The notes beneath the pieces are model-generated. The model saw only the letters and a program-made list of their open reading frames with translations. It was not told the origin of the DNA and did not search any database. 64,000 nt of DNA from Lepisosteus oculatus (Eukaryota; Chordata; Actinopteri; Semionotiformes; Lepisosteidae), in assembly GCF_040954835.1 (NCBI RefSeq), contig NC_090709.1, positions 42,912,490 to 42,976,489 on the forward strand, read 5' to 3'. Of this stretch, positions 1 through 11,481 are shown in pieces; within the stretch, counting starts at the first letter, position 1; each line of letters begins with the position of its first letter. Position numbers and translations under genes: made by a program.

Positions 1-270
1 CGCGAGAGGCAGTACCGGGGTGAAGGTGCCGTCCAGGACAACTCCCTTCTCCACCAGGGTGTTTGCCAAATCGGTAGACTGCAAGAAAATGACTATACCT
101 CCACTCATGCGGGAAGCGGACCTGATGTTCCTGCAGCCCACGACCTCCCCGACCGCAAGAACGCACCTCTCAAGCGGACAGAACTCCGCAGGGGAGATTT
201 TCACACCATGGCGACGAGTTAGTTTCTCAAAGGAGAGGTCTGGAGGATCAGAGCCTCCAGAACCGGCCAT
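1..270 (-). CDS. LINE ORF1, N-terminal part (runs off the left edge)
   Basis: Reading leftward from an ATG at 270-268 the frame is open for 90 codons to the window edge. The protein starts MAGSGGSDPPDLSFEKL and continues with RRHGVK and a hydrophobic beta-strand segment (GGIVIFLQS) and ends near GTFTPVLPLA. This resembles the start of the gag-like ORF1 of fish Tx1/L1-type LINEs, which binds element RNA and is followed by zinc knuckles such as those seen at 43.9 kb. No breaks are visible in this part. The bases just upstream (271-390) would be its 5' UTR and abut the large minisatellite. The overlapping plus-strand frame at 20-283 is its antisense shadow. The family assignment is from memory of the protein pattern, so the exact clade is uncertain. 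Confidence 0.7.
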   Translation of the reverse strand, partial: MAGSGGSDPPDLSFEKLTRRHGVKISPAEFCPLERCVLAVGEVVGCRNIRSASRMSGGIVIFLQSTDLANTLVEKGVVLDGTFTPVLPLA

Positions 271-395
271 AATGAGAAAATAAACCCCGCTTTTCCCCAA
301 AAAAGACAGAAAAACACAAACCCAGTGAAGAAAACACCGCCACACGATCAAACCCACCGAAGCTCCGCCCACTCACTCACTCAGTCTCGCGAGAA
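271..395 (-). promoter_or_regulatory. Putative LINE 5' UTR
   Basis: This is non-repetitive sequence between the ORF1 start codon and the first minisatellite unit. It contains short runs of cactcactcactcag and gagagagaga. It is inferred to be the LINE 5' leader from position only. Confidence 0.35.
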
Positions 396-3300
396 ACACA
401 CAGAGAGAGAGAGAGGGGTTCATACAGACACACTGACTGGACATTCCAGTACATGAACACTGCACTGAGAGAGAGGGAGGTTCATATAGACACACTGACT
501 GAACACTCCAGTACATTAACACTACACTGAGATAGAGAGGGGTTCATACAGACACACTGACTGGACACTGCAGTACATTAACACCGTAGTGAGAGAAAGG
601 GGTTAATACAGACACACTGACTGGACACTCCAGTACATTAACACTGCACTGAGAGAGAGAGGGGTTCATACAGACACACTGACTGGACACTCCAGTACAT
701 TAACACCGTAGTGAGAGAGAGGGGTTAATACAGACACACTGACTGGACACTCCAGTACATTAACACTGCACTGAGAGAGAGAGGGGTTCATACAGACACA
801 CTGACTGGAAACTCCAGTACATGAACACTGCACTGAGAGAGAGAGGGGTTCATACAGACACACTGACTGGTCACTCCAGTACATTAACAATACACTGAGA
901 GAGAGAGGGGTTAAAACAGAAACACTGACTGAACACTCCAGTACATTAACAATACACTGAGAGAGAGAGGGGTTAAAACAGAAACACTGACTGGACACTC
1001 CAGTACATTAACACTGCACTGAGAGAGAGGGGGGTTCATACAGACACACTGACTGACTGGACACTACAGTACATTAACACTGCACTGAGAGAGAGGGGTT
1101 AATACAGACACACTGACTGGACACTGCAGTACATTAACACCGTAGTGAGAGAGAGGGGTTAATACAGACACACTGACTGGACACTCCAGTACATTAACAC
1201 TGCACTGAGAGAGAGGGGGGTTCATACAGACACAACGACTGGACACTCAAGGACATGAACACTGCACTGAGAGAGAGAGAGGGGTTCATACAGACACACT
1301 GACTGGACACTCCAGTATATTAACACTGTAGTGAGAGAGAGAGGAGGGTTAATACAGACACACAGACTGACTGGACACCTCAGTACATTACCACTGCACT
1401 GAGAGAGAGAGGGGTTAATACAGACACAATGACTGGACACTCCAGTAAATTAACACTGCACTGGGAGAGACAGAGGTTCATACAGACACACTGAGTGACT
1501 GGACACCTCAGTACATTAACAATACACTGAGAGAGAGAGGGGTTAAAACAGAAACACTGACTGAACACTCCAGTACATTAACACTGCACTGAGAGAGAGG
1601 GGTTAATACAGACACACTGACTGGACACTGCAGTACATTAACACCGTAGTGAGAGAGAGGGGTTAATACAGACACACTGACTGGACACTCCAGTACATTA
1701 ACACTGCACTGAGAGAGAGGGGGGTTCATACAGACACACTGACTGGAAACTCCAGTATATTAACACTGTAGTGAGAGAGAGAGAGGAGGGTTAATACAGA
1801 CACACAGACTGACTGGACACCTCAGTACATTACCACTGCACTGAGAGAGAGAGGGGTTAATACAGACACAATGACTGGACACTCCAGTACCTTAACACTG
1901 CACTGAGAGAGAGGGGTTAAAACAGAAACACTGACTGGACACTCCAGTACATGAACACTGCACTGAGAGAGAGAGGGGTTAATACAGACACACTGACTGG
2001 ACACTCCAGTGCATTAACACTGCACTGAGAGAGAGAGGGGTTCATACAGACACACTGACTGGACACTCCAGTACATGAACACTGCACTGAGAGAGAGAGG
2101 GGTTAATACAGACACACTGACTGGACACTCCAGTGCATTAACACTGCACTGAGAGAGAGAGGGGTTCATACAGACACACTGACTGGACACTCCAGTACAT
2201 GAACACTGCACTGGGAGAGAGAGGGGTTCATACAGACACACTGACTGGACACTCCAGTACATGAACACTGCACTGGGAGAGAGAGGGGTTCATACAGACA
2301 CACTGACTGGACACTCCAGTACATTAACACTGCACTGAGAGAGAGGGAGGTTCATACAGACTCACTGACTGAACACTGCAGTACATTAACACTACACTGA
2401 GAGAGAGAGGGGTTCATACAGACACACTGACTGGTCACTCCAGTACATTAACAATACACTGAGAGAGAGAGGGGTTAAAACAGAAACACTGACTGAACAC
2501 TCCAGTACATTAACACTGCACTGAGAGAGAGAGGGGTTAAAACAGAAACACTGACTGAACACTCCAGTACACTAACACTGCACTGAGAGAGAGGGGGGTT
2601 CATAGAGACACACTGACTGACTGGACACTACAGTACATTAACACTGCACTGAGAGAGAGGGGTTAATACAGACACACTGACTGGACACTGCAGTACATTA
2701 ACACTACACTGAGAGAGAGAGGGGTTAATACAGACACACTGACTGGACACTCCAGTACATTAACACTGCACTGAGAGAGAGGGGTTAATACAGACACACT
2801 GACTGGACACTCCAGTACATTAACACTGCACTGAGAGAGAGAGGGGTTCATACAGACACAACGACTGGACACTCAAGGACATGAACACTGCACTGAGAGA
2901 GAGAGAGGGGTTCATACAGACACACTGACTGGACACTCCAGTACATTAACACTGCACTGAGAGAGAGAGGGATTCATACAGACACACTGACTGGTCACTC
3001 CAGTACATTAACACTGCACTGAGAGAGAGAGGGGTTCATACAGACACACTGACTGGACACTCCAGTACATTAACACTACACTGAGATAGAGAGGGGTTCA
3101 TACAGACACACTGACTGGTCACTCCAGTACATTAACACTGCACTGAGAGAGAGAGGGGTTCATACAGACACACTGGCTGGACACTCCAGTACATTAACAC
3201 TGCACTGAGAGAGAGGGGGGTTCATACAGACACACTGACTGGACACTCCAGTATATTAACACTGTAGTGAGAGAGAGAGGAGGGTTAATACAGACACACA

Positions 3301-6240
3301 GACTGACTGGACACCTCAGTACATTACCACTGCACTGAGAGAGAGAGGGGTTAATACAGACACAATGACTGGACACTCCAGTACATTAACACTGCACTGA
3401 GAGAGAGGGGGGTTCATACAGACACACTGACTGGACACTCCAGTACATTAACACCGTAGTGAGAGAGAGGGGTTCATACAGACACACTGACTGGACACTC
3501 CAGTACATTAACACTGCACTGAGAGAGAGAGGGGTTCATACAGACACACTGACTGGACACTCCAGTACATGAACACTGCACTGAGAGAGAGAGGGGTTCA
3601 TACAGACACACTGACTGGACACTCCAGTACATTAACACTGCACTGAGAGAGAGGGGGGTTCATACAGACACACTGACTGGACACTCCAGTACATTAACAC
3701 TGAACTGAGAGAGAGAGGAGGGTTAATACAGACACACAGACTGACTGGACACCTCAGTACATTACCACTGCACTGAGAGAGAGAGGGGTTAATACAGACA
3801 CAATGACTGGACACTCCAGTAAATTAACACTGCACTGGGAGAGACAGAGGTTCATACAGACACACTGACTGACTGGACACCTCAGTACATTAACACTACA
3901 CTGAGAGAGAGAGGGGTTCATACAGACACACTGACTGGTCACTCCAGTACATTAACACTGCACTGAGAGAGAGGGGTTAAAACAGAAACACTGACTGGAC
4001 ACTCCAGTACCTTAACACTGCACTGAGAGAGGGGGGTTCATACAGACACACTGACTGAACACTCCAGTACATGAACACTGCACTGAGAGAGAGAGAGGGG
4101 TTCATACAGACACACTGACTGGACATTCCAGTACATTAACACTGCACTGAGAGAGAGAGGGGTTCATACAGACACACTGACTGGACACTCCAGTACATTA
4201 ACACCGTAGTGAGAGAGAGGGGTTAATACAGACACACTGACTGGACACTCCAGTACATGAACACTGCACTGAGAGAGAGGAAGGTTCATATAGACACACT
4301 GACTGAACACTCCAGTATATTAACACTGTAGTGAGAGAGAGAGGAGGGTTAATACAGACACACACACTGACTGGACACTCCAGTACATTAACACTGCACT
4401 GGGAGAGAGAGAGGGGGGTTAATACAGACACAATGACTGGACACTCCAGTAAATTAACACTGCACTGAGAGAGAGAGGGGTTCATACAGACACACTGACA
4501 GGACACTTCAGTACATTAACACTGCACTGAGAGAGAGAGGGGTTCATACAGACACACTGACTGGACACTCCAGTACATGAACACTGCACTGAGAGAGAGG
4601 GGGTTCATACAGACACACTGACTGGACACTCCAGTACATTAACACTGCACTGAGAGAGAGAGAGGGGTTAATACAGACACACTGACTGGACACTCCAGTA
4701 CATTAACACTGCACTGAGAGAGAGAGAGGGGTTAATACAGACACACTGACTGGACACTCCAGTACATTAACACTGCACTGAGAGAGAGAGAGGGGTTAAT
4801 ACAGACACACTGACTGACTGGACACCTCAGTACATTAACACTGCACTGAGAGAGAGGGGGGTTCATACAGACACACTGACTGGACACTCCAGTACATTAA
4901 CACTGCACTGGGAGAGAGAGGGGTTAATACAGACACACTGACTGGACACTCCAGTACATTAACACTGCACTGAGACAGAGAGGGGTAATACAGACATATT
5001 GACTGGACACTCCAGTACATTAACACTGCACTGAGAGAGAGAGGGGTTCATACAGACACACTGACTGACTGGACACCTCAGTACATTAACACTGCACTGA
5101 GAGAGAGAGGGGTTCATACAGACACACTGACTGGTCACTCCAGTACATTAACACTACACTGAGAGAGAGAGGGGTTAATATAGACACACTGACTGGACAC
5201 TCCAGTACATTAACACTGCACTGGGAGAGACAGAGGTTCATACAGACACACTGACTGACTGGACACTCCAGTACATTAACAATGCACTGAGAGAGAGAGG
5301 GGTTCATACAGACACACTGACTGAACACTCCAGTAAATTAACACTGCACTGAGAGAGAGAGGGGGGGGTTCATACAGACACACTGACTGGACACTCCAGT
5401 ACATGAACACTGCACTGAGAGAGAGAGGGGTTCATACAGACACACTGACTGGACACTCCAGTACATGAACACTGCACTGAGAGAGAGAGGGGTTCATACA
5501 GACACACTGACTGGACACTCCAGTACATGAACACTGCACTGAGAGAGAGGGGGAGGTTAATACAGACAGTGACTGAAAACTTCTGTACTGTAACACTGCA
5601 CTGAGAGTGAGAAGCATCAATACAAACACAAAGACTGAGTGAAGACAGGTATATTAATAGTGCACTGAGAGAAAGTTTAATACAAACATACAGACTGACT
5701 GGTCTCTAAAATACATTAACACTGCATTGAGAGTGCTTTATAAAATTATTAAGTGCTACAGTGGATTAGCACTGCACTGAGAAATAGATGGGTTAATACA
5801 CACAGCGACTTGATTACTAAAGTACATTAACACTGCACTAAGAGTGAGGTATTAATACAGACAGTGAACAACTAGATGTTACAATACATTCAAAATAAAC
5901 CATGAGAGGGGTTTATACAAACACAGTGACTGGATACGACAGTGCATGATCACTGCAAAGAGAGAGAGGGGTTAATTCAGACACAGTGACTGACTGGACA
6001 CTATACTATATTGTACTACAAGTACAACAGCACTGCAATGAGAGTAAATGGTTAATATAGGCAGTGGCTAACTAGATCGTACAGTATATCAGCACTGCAC
6101 TGAGAAATAGAGGGGTTAATACAGAAATAGTGACTGAGCAGACCCTACAGTACGTTAAAAATGTACATTTTTAGGGAATTAATACAGACATTGACTGGAC
6201 GGTACAATACATTAACACCGAACTGGGGGAGAGACAGCTG
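396..6240. repeat. Minisatellite of about 60-63 bp units
   Basis: The array has roughly 85-95 copies of a unit of about 60-63 bp. Landmarks in order are ggttcatacagacacactga, a ctggacactccagtacat block, taacactgcactga and a (ga)n run. Unit variants include ggttaatacag versus ggttcatacag, ccgtagtgag versus tgcactgag, and a duplicated ctga. Copies are regular from about 400 to 5,560 and strongly diverged from 5,560 to 6,240, the usual picture of a decaying array edge. Many minus-strand frames of 60-110 codons (repeats of NPSLSQCSVNVLECPVSVSV) arise only from the repeat period and are not genes. The array sits directly upstream of the LINE ORF1 and reads in its orientation as tandem upstream units. 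Confidence 0.95.
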
Positions 6241-6639
6241 ACTAGCTAGATACTACAGCACATTGAGAGTGTACTGTTCATTATTAATCAGGGGTCATAA
6301 CGCAGGTTACTAATTACTGTTACTACGCTATTCTGAGAGGGAGAGGTGGGGAGAAAAGTAGTGCTACCTTTGTGCATTAAAGCGTTTCTCTGCTGTGGGG
6401 AGAAAATGAAGTTTCATATTGAATGAGCACCAATGCATCAGATGGAGAAATTAACCGGATACGGACACAGACAAATGTAATGTAAATATTATGTTCCACC
6501 TGTCCGTTTCCGAACCGCTTCTTCCATTTCAGATTCGCAGGGGAGAGCAGTCACACAGACAAGCACATCAGGGCTGGTTTTCCCAGATGTTAATATATGT
6601 CACAGGGTGAGTCCTTTTAAAACAGAGTGATGGCTCATC
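6241..6639. other. Unassigned stretch
   Basis: No gene or named repeat was recognised. The left part contains the last traces of the minisatellite motif. Confidence 0.5.
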
Positions 6640-7196
6640 AGGACAGTGCCAATGACCACAGAGAGTCAGGACCTCGGTTTGACGTCTCATCCGCAGGACA
6701 GCGCCTGTTTACAGTCCAGTGTCCCCCGTCACTATACTGGGGCATCAGGACCCACACGGACCGCAGGGTGAGCGCCCCCTGCTGGCCCCACTAACACCTC
6801 TCCCAGCAGCAACCTTAGTTTTTCCCAGGAGTCTCCCCTCCAGGTACTGACCAGGCTGGGGGGCTGCCAGCTGGGAGCTGCAGAGTGACTCGAAAAGAGT
6901 AAGGGTGTAACCCCGGCGTCCTGGCCAAATTTCCCATGGGCCCTTACCAATCATGGCCTCCTAATAACCCCCCCTCTCTGAACTGGCTTCATCACTCTCT
7001 TCTCCTCCCCACTGAGAGCTGCTGTGTGGGGAGCGTTCTGGCGCACTATGGCTGCCGTCGCATCATCCAGGTGGGGGCTGCACACTGGTGGTGGTAGTGG
7101 GATTCCCCATTACCTGTAAAGCGCTTTGAGTGGAGTGTCCAGAAAAGCGCTATATAAGTGTAAGCAATTATTATTAATTACATGTACTACACACAA
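6640..7196. mobile_element. 5S-derived SINE, rearranged head-to-head copy
   Basis: The left part (about 6,640-6,882) is SINE sequence in minus orientation and ends in a 5S-like head (tccaggtactgaccaggct at about 6,840). The right part (about 6,883-7,196) is the remainder of the same SINE family in plus orientation: body, the aagcgctttgagtggagtgt block, gcgctatataagtgtaagca and an attattaatta tail. Ordinary copies at 43.1 kb and 53.6 kb run in a single orientation, so this copy contains an internal inversion or two joined fragments. Confidence 0.75.
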
Positions 7197-7617
7197 GAAA
7201 CAGCATGTTTCTGGACCGGAACACCCGTAGGAAACCAGTGTGTCCATAACATACCAAAGGCACGCAGATCGCACACCAGGTCCGCAATTGAACCAAGAGC
7301 AAATCAAATTACTGACAAGTATTTGTAAGTATAAGCATACACGACGACGCCACATGACACAAAATTGATTCAGGTCCACAATAACTGAAGGCTGAACAGT
7401 CTTCAGCCCTGTTGCTGTATTACAGATGTTTCCAGCACCACAACCGGAGGGAAAACAAAAGCTGTGGTTTCCGGTCCAGAATCCTGTCGCTACATCACAC
7501 AGATCTCTCCCACTTCACTCTGCATCTCTGCACTGGATTGTCACCAGTGATTGACGTTCAAGATACTGGTTTTAAACACACAAGGCACTGTTATTTCACA
7601 GAAGTCACCCCACTGAC
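7197..7617. other. Putative first intron or flank of the zinc-finger exon
   Basis: No coding signal is evident apart from the read-through of the exon frame. The stretch lies between the SINE and the splice donor. Confidence 0.4.
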
Positions 7618-8005
7618 CTGACAGCTCCGGTTCTGTGTCCGTTTCTTCCTTTATCCCTGCAGGGGCTTCACAGGGAAGCGTGTGTCCAACACGATCTGTC
7701 TGTCCCCGATCTCCTCCTGCTCCTGGCTCCTTCTCCCAGAACCGCAATCTCACCTTCAGCCTCTCGTTTTCCCTCTTCATCTGCGCGATTTCGCCCCCGA
7801 CACTGTCCTCGACGAACTGGGTGATCTTCACCACCGCCCGTCTCACCAGGACCTGCGAGATGCCCCGGAGTTTGCTCTGAAACTTGTCCTCGGCGTCGGC
7901 CATCCCGTTCCGGAAAACTTCCGACACCTCGTACACGATCGATCGCAGCAGCACCTCCATGAAGGCGTGGAGCTCGCTCTCCAGACCCAACGGGCCATCC
8001 GCCAT
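7618..8005 (-). CDS. N-terminal exon of a C2H2 zinc-finger-type gene (zinc fingers not seen)
   Basis: The ATG is at 8,005-8,003. The protein starts MADGPLGLESELHAFMEVLLRS, continues with EVSEVFRNGMAD, then an amphipathic, coiled-coil-like stretch (ISQVLVRRAVVKITQFVEDSVGGEIAQMKRENERLK, residues about 48-84) and an acidic linker ending IKEETDTEPELSG. This layout is the N-terminal leader I recognise from many fish C2H2 zinc-finger proteins, where it precedes the finger-array exons. A good splice donor (CAG|GTCAGT) lies at 7,618/7,617; reading on to 7,541 gives intron-like sequence. No zinc-finger exon lies on the minus strand between here and the left edge, where SINE, minisatellite and LINE sequence occupy the space. 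The gene is therefore either a remnant or has a very long intron. The sequence just right of the ATG would be promoter and 5' UTR. Confidence 0.7.
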
Positions 8006-8179
8006 CTCGTCTCCGGAGACGGCGCGGAAAGAAAGAGCCGATTACCGCCGAGGCTCAAACCCGGGATTGGGAAAACACAGCGGAGCTGAGACCCGCTCCT
8101 GCTGCTCGGAACAGGAACAGAGCGTCGCTCTTGTAAACTGGTTCCGGGTCAGGCGGCGCTTCCTTAGTGACTGTTGCTA

Positions 8180-8735
8180 CGCGCCGTCGTTAAAGAGGCG
8201 CTTAACTATTCAGCATGTAAATTTAAGCATGAGCAGGATGATCTGTGTATTTTTTGTCCGGCGGAAAAGCAATCTTTGGGGCATTTATTTGTTAGGTGTA
8301 GGTTTTGGCCGGATTTACAGAGTTTTGTTTGCAGGCAGTTAAAGGTGTTTTTTAGATTGAAGGATTTTGACATTTTATTGTACTGTTTAGTAGAAAATTT
8401 GGGAAAAGAGCATTTATTTATAGTCAATTTATTAATCATTCTTGGTAAATTTCACATCCATAAATCCAAATGGTCTAATAATACTCCCCTTTTTAGTTCT
8501 TTTGAGGTGGAGCTGAAACACTATTTAAATTCTATTAAAAATGTGAGAAATAATAAAGCACGGAAAACATACGATATATGTAAAAAATACAATTTAATCA
8601 TATAACTTACTTATTACCTCTGGCGGTTAACTGTTTATTTTTCTGTTTGTGTTTGTTCTCTTGTACCTAATTTGATCCTCTGTATTTGTATTTGTAAATT
8701 CTTTACACATTTAATAAAAAAATATTTTAAAAAAA
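8180..8735 (+). mobile_element. LINE 3' end (ORF2 C-terminus, 3' UTR, A-rich tail)
   Basis: An open frame to the stop at about 8,605 encodes a C-terminal CCHC knuckle (CIFCPAEKQSLGHLFVRC; C-x2-C-x8-H-x4-C) followed by a lysine-rich helical tail ending KARKTYDICKKYNLII. That is the usual C-terminus of fish LINE ORF2 proteins downstream of the reverse transcriptase. A short 3' UTR follows, with an ttaataaaaaaatatttt tail near 8,709-8,735. The insertion is heavily 5'-truncated, as is common for LINEs. It lies just upstream of the zinc-finger exon and points away from it. Confidence 0.65.
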
Positions 8736-8739
8736 CTAT

Positions 8740-9345
8740 TCAGCATGTGTTTTGGTTATGTCCCAGAGTAAAAAAAATAATAATTCTGGACTAAGTTGCA
8801 GACTTCTATTAAAAAAAGAAAACAACAGTGCTATTTGTTTTGATGAAAACAAATGTTATGTTAAGTCTCAGCCCCATCGAAAACAACATTAAAATTTCGT
8901 TTGTCATACATTGAAAGATTATAACGGCACGTTATTATAGACATAAAATGAAGTGGTCTGGGAAGTACCCTGTGTTTGAGCATTTTAAAGTGTAAGGGGG
9001 GGTATTTGCGGACTATTTCGAAGTGCAAAAATATGAAAGCGATGCGGACATCATTTTTTTTTTATTTAATGTGTTTAATCTTTTTCATATGTTGTTATTC
9101 TGTTAAGCATAAATAAAAATAAAAAATAAAGAGACGCGTGTATTATCGTCGCTGTTACTGTAATCTCCGATGGATTCGAACCGTTAGATTGATTAAAAAA
9201 AAAGAGATTTTATGAAGTAAAAAAAATAGATCATTTACAAACGTATAAAACCCGTTTTTCCTGATTAGGTTAGTGGGTATTCTTGCAATTAAAATGCGTT
9301 CAAAATCGGTGCAAATTTGTACAATTACGTGGTGTGTACCTTGCG
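8740..9345. other. A/T-rich unassigned stretch
   Basis: Long A and T runs with no coding pattern and no recognised repeat. Confidence 0.5.
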
Positions 9346-9347
9346 AG

Positions 9348-9412
9348 ATGACCCTTCTGTGTGGAGTCTGCGTGTTCTCTCCAGCGGGTCGTTTCCTCCA
9401 CCGCAGGAGGAA
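9348..9412 (+). repeat. L2/SINE-like fragment
   Basis: Contains the gtgtggagtctgcgtgttct block followed by a cgtttcctccaccg block. This pattern is common in fish interspersed repeats, and a near-identical piece lies at 24,363-24,425. Confidence 0.5.
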
Positions 9413-9751
9413 TGTACAGCACACAGCAGCTCTCAGTGGGGAGGAGAACAGAGGGATAGAGCCAGTTCAGAGAGGGGGGGGTGATTAGGAGGCCATGATA
9501 GGTAAAGACCAGGGGGGGGATATTAGGCCAGGACACTGGGGTAACACCCCTACTCTTCTCCAGAGACACCCCGGGATTGTTAATGACCACAGAGAGTCAG
9601 GACCTCGGTTTTACGTCTCATCCAAAGGACGGCGCCTGTTTACAGTCCAGTGTCCCCCGTCACTATACTGGGGCATCAGGACCCACACAGACCGCAGGGT
9701 AAGCACCCCCTGCTGGCCCTACTAACACCTCTCCCAGCAGCCACCTTAGTT
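9413..9751 (-). mobile_element. 5S-derived SINE, partial
   Basis: This is the body of the SINE family in minus orientation. It includes the ctctcagtggggaggag region, the gagagtcaggacctcggttt block and the gcaccccctgctggcc block. Both the 5S-like head and the 3' tail are missing. Confidence 0.8.
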
Positions 9752-10690
9752 ATTATTGTCAAGAAGGAAAGACTATTAGGAACATGAAAAGGCTGAATGT
9801 CTTAAATGCATTTTTTATACTGAAACGGAGAGGCACACACACGTCATTACAAACGCACACCCGCACAGAGACGTCCTCAAGCGCCTTGTTCACAATTATG
9901 GGCTCCAACAGGAACAAAAACCGCCAGCCTGACAACTCGAGCGTTCAAACCAAGAACCCAACACGTACTCACGTTGGCAGCCTGTGGAAAAAAGCATAAA
10001 GAACCACAAGCCTTCTCTATTGGGAGGAAAAACACACTCTCCCTCTCTCACACTCCTGATTTCCTTAAATAGCTCATTCTTCATCTCTGGCTCCTACATA
10101 CAGTATAGCAGCGCTCAGTCTGCTTTGAATAAGTCATAAGTCCAAGATTTGTTTAATCTGTTCCTCTTGTCTAGGCCTAGAGCTGCTTTTCATAAAAGAG
10201 CTGTTTGCATAAATAGCTAGGGTTACAGCTGAAGACACCAGCTTCATCCCCCAGTGTGTTATATATCGGGAGCAAGAGAAGAGGGCCAGGCCGTGCCTTT
10301 TCATAGATTTTTCTTCTGAAAAGTCGGGCTCTCGGAGGCAGATTTAGCCCCTCATGCAGTGTAGAGAGATAGACAGGCCAGCGCGCACAGTTAGAGCTGC
10401 ACCCTCACACAGAGTCAGACCCGAACAGACACTTCCTCTTGTTTAAACAAATACACAAACCTGACGGCGCTCACAATGATCCAGACACACACACACACAC
10501 ACACACACGTGACATCAGCAGTCACTCTCGCACCCTGGACCCCAGCTCAGTCCTCACCTCCAGCTCCTGTGAACCGCTTCGAACAAACTGCATGAAGAAA
10601 ATTAGGTTGCGTTCCGGTAGCAGGCCATCCTGGGCACCAGTGTGAGTTACACACTCATTTGTAAAAGCCCTTCCGCATCGTCGGGCATGC
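9752..10690. other. Unassigned stretch with a short (CA)n run
   Basis: A CA microsatellite lies at about 10,484-10,508. No exon or named repeat was otherwise recognised. Confidence 0.5.
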
Positions 10691-10695
10691 TTCAC

Positions 10696-10810
10696 AGTGC
10701 CGGACCTGGGGTGTGGGTGCTGTCTGTGTGGAGTTTGCATGTTCTCTCCCTGGTCTGTGGGGGTTTCCTCCAGGTGCTCCAGTTTCCACCCACAGTCCAG
10801 GGAGAGGCTG
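10696..10810 (+). repeat. L2/SINE-like fragment
   Basis: Carries the conserved vertebrate repeat pattern gtctgtgtggagtttgcatg, then gggtttcctcc and gctccagtttccacccacag. It matches a widespread fish LINE/SINE 3' region. The family name is uncertain. Confidence 0.55.
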
Positions 10811-11054
10811 CCACTTTCACTGGGCAGTGCACCGTCGCCGTGGCAGCATGGTGGGTCGGATCTGATTTCGGTCTTCATTTCCTTTTTTAGAGATCCTGTA
10901 ACCAGTACCTGTTCACTGCCACGACGGACAGGGAAGCACGTCATCACTGGACATCCTCTTACCTCCTGTGGCAAAGGGCAGCTGATGAAGCTTTGTGCTC
11001 GCCGGATCATGGCAATCGCCGCTCCACCCTGATCCTGGCTCAGCACAGGGCACC

Positions 11055-11470
11055 TGGGTTCACTCCCTTCAGACTAAAGAGACTCAGTTTCTTCAATCTG
11101 TCAGTGTGAGACACTCTCTTCAGACTAAAGAGACTCAGTTCCTCTGGCCTGTCAGTGTGAGGCACTCCCTTCAGACTAAAGAGACTCAGTTCCTCCGGCC
11201 TGTCAGTGTGAGACACTCCCTTCAGACTAAAGAGACTCAGTTCCTCCGGCCTGTCAGTTTGAAACACTCCCTTCAGACTAAAGAGACTCAGTTTCTTCAA
11301 TCTGTCAGTGTGGGACGCCCCCTTCAGACTAAAGAGACTCAGTTCCTCCGGCCTGTCAGTGTGAAACACTCCCTTCAGACTAAAGAGACTCAGTTTCTTC
11401 AATCTGTCAGTGTGAGACACTCCCTTCAGACTAAAAAGACTCAGTTTCTTCAATCTGTCAGTGTGGGACG
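11055..11470. repeat. 51-bp tandem repeat, open in frame on both strands
   Basis: About eight copies of a 51-bp unit: cactcccttcagactaaaga, gactcagtt, then cctccggcct or tcttcaatct, then gtcagtgtgaga. Since 51 is 17 codons, each strand keeps one frame open throughout. The minus strand reads SLFSLKGVSHTDRLKKL per unit and the plus strand SVRHSLQTKETQFLRPV. The two sub-variants (EEL/KKL on the minus strand) alternate irregularly. I see no initiation context or flanking exons that would make it a gene. The minus-strand peptide has leucine-rich-repeat-like spacing, but a period of 17 is too short for a standard LRR. It is best treated as a minisatellite grown from a LINE/SINE fragment. Confidence 0.85.
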
Positions 11471-11481
11471 CCTACACCAGC

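Noticed and set aside
20-283. Plus-strand 87-codon frame
   Set aside because: Antisense of the LINE ORF1 on the minus strand, which shows the recognisable protein pattern.
396-5600. CRISPR-like array
   Set aside because: Units are directly adjacent with no unique spacers, and the context is a vertebrate genome.
666-5629. Many minus-strand open frames of 60-110 codons with NPSLSQCSVNVLECPVSV repeats
   Set aside because: They follow from the minisatellite period; frames shift between units and there is no conserved start or end.
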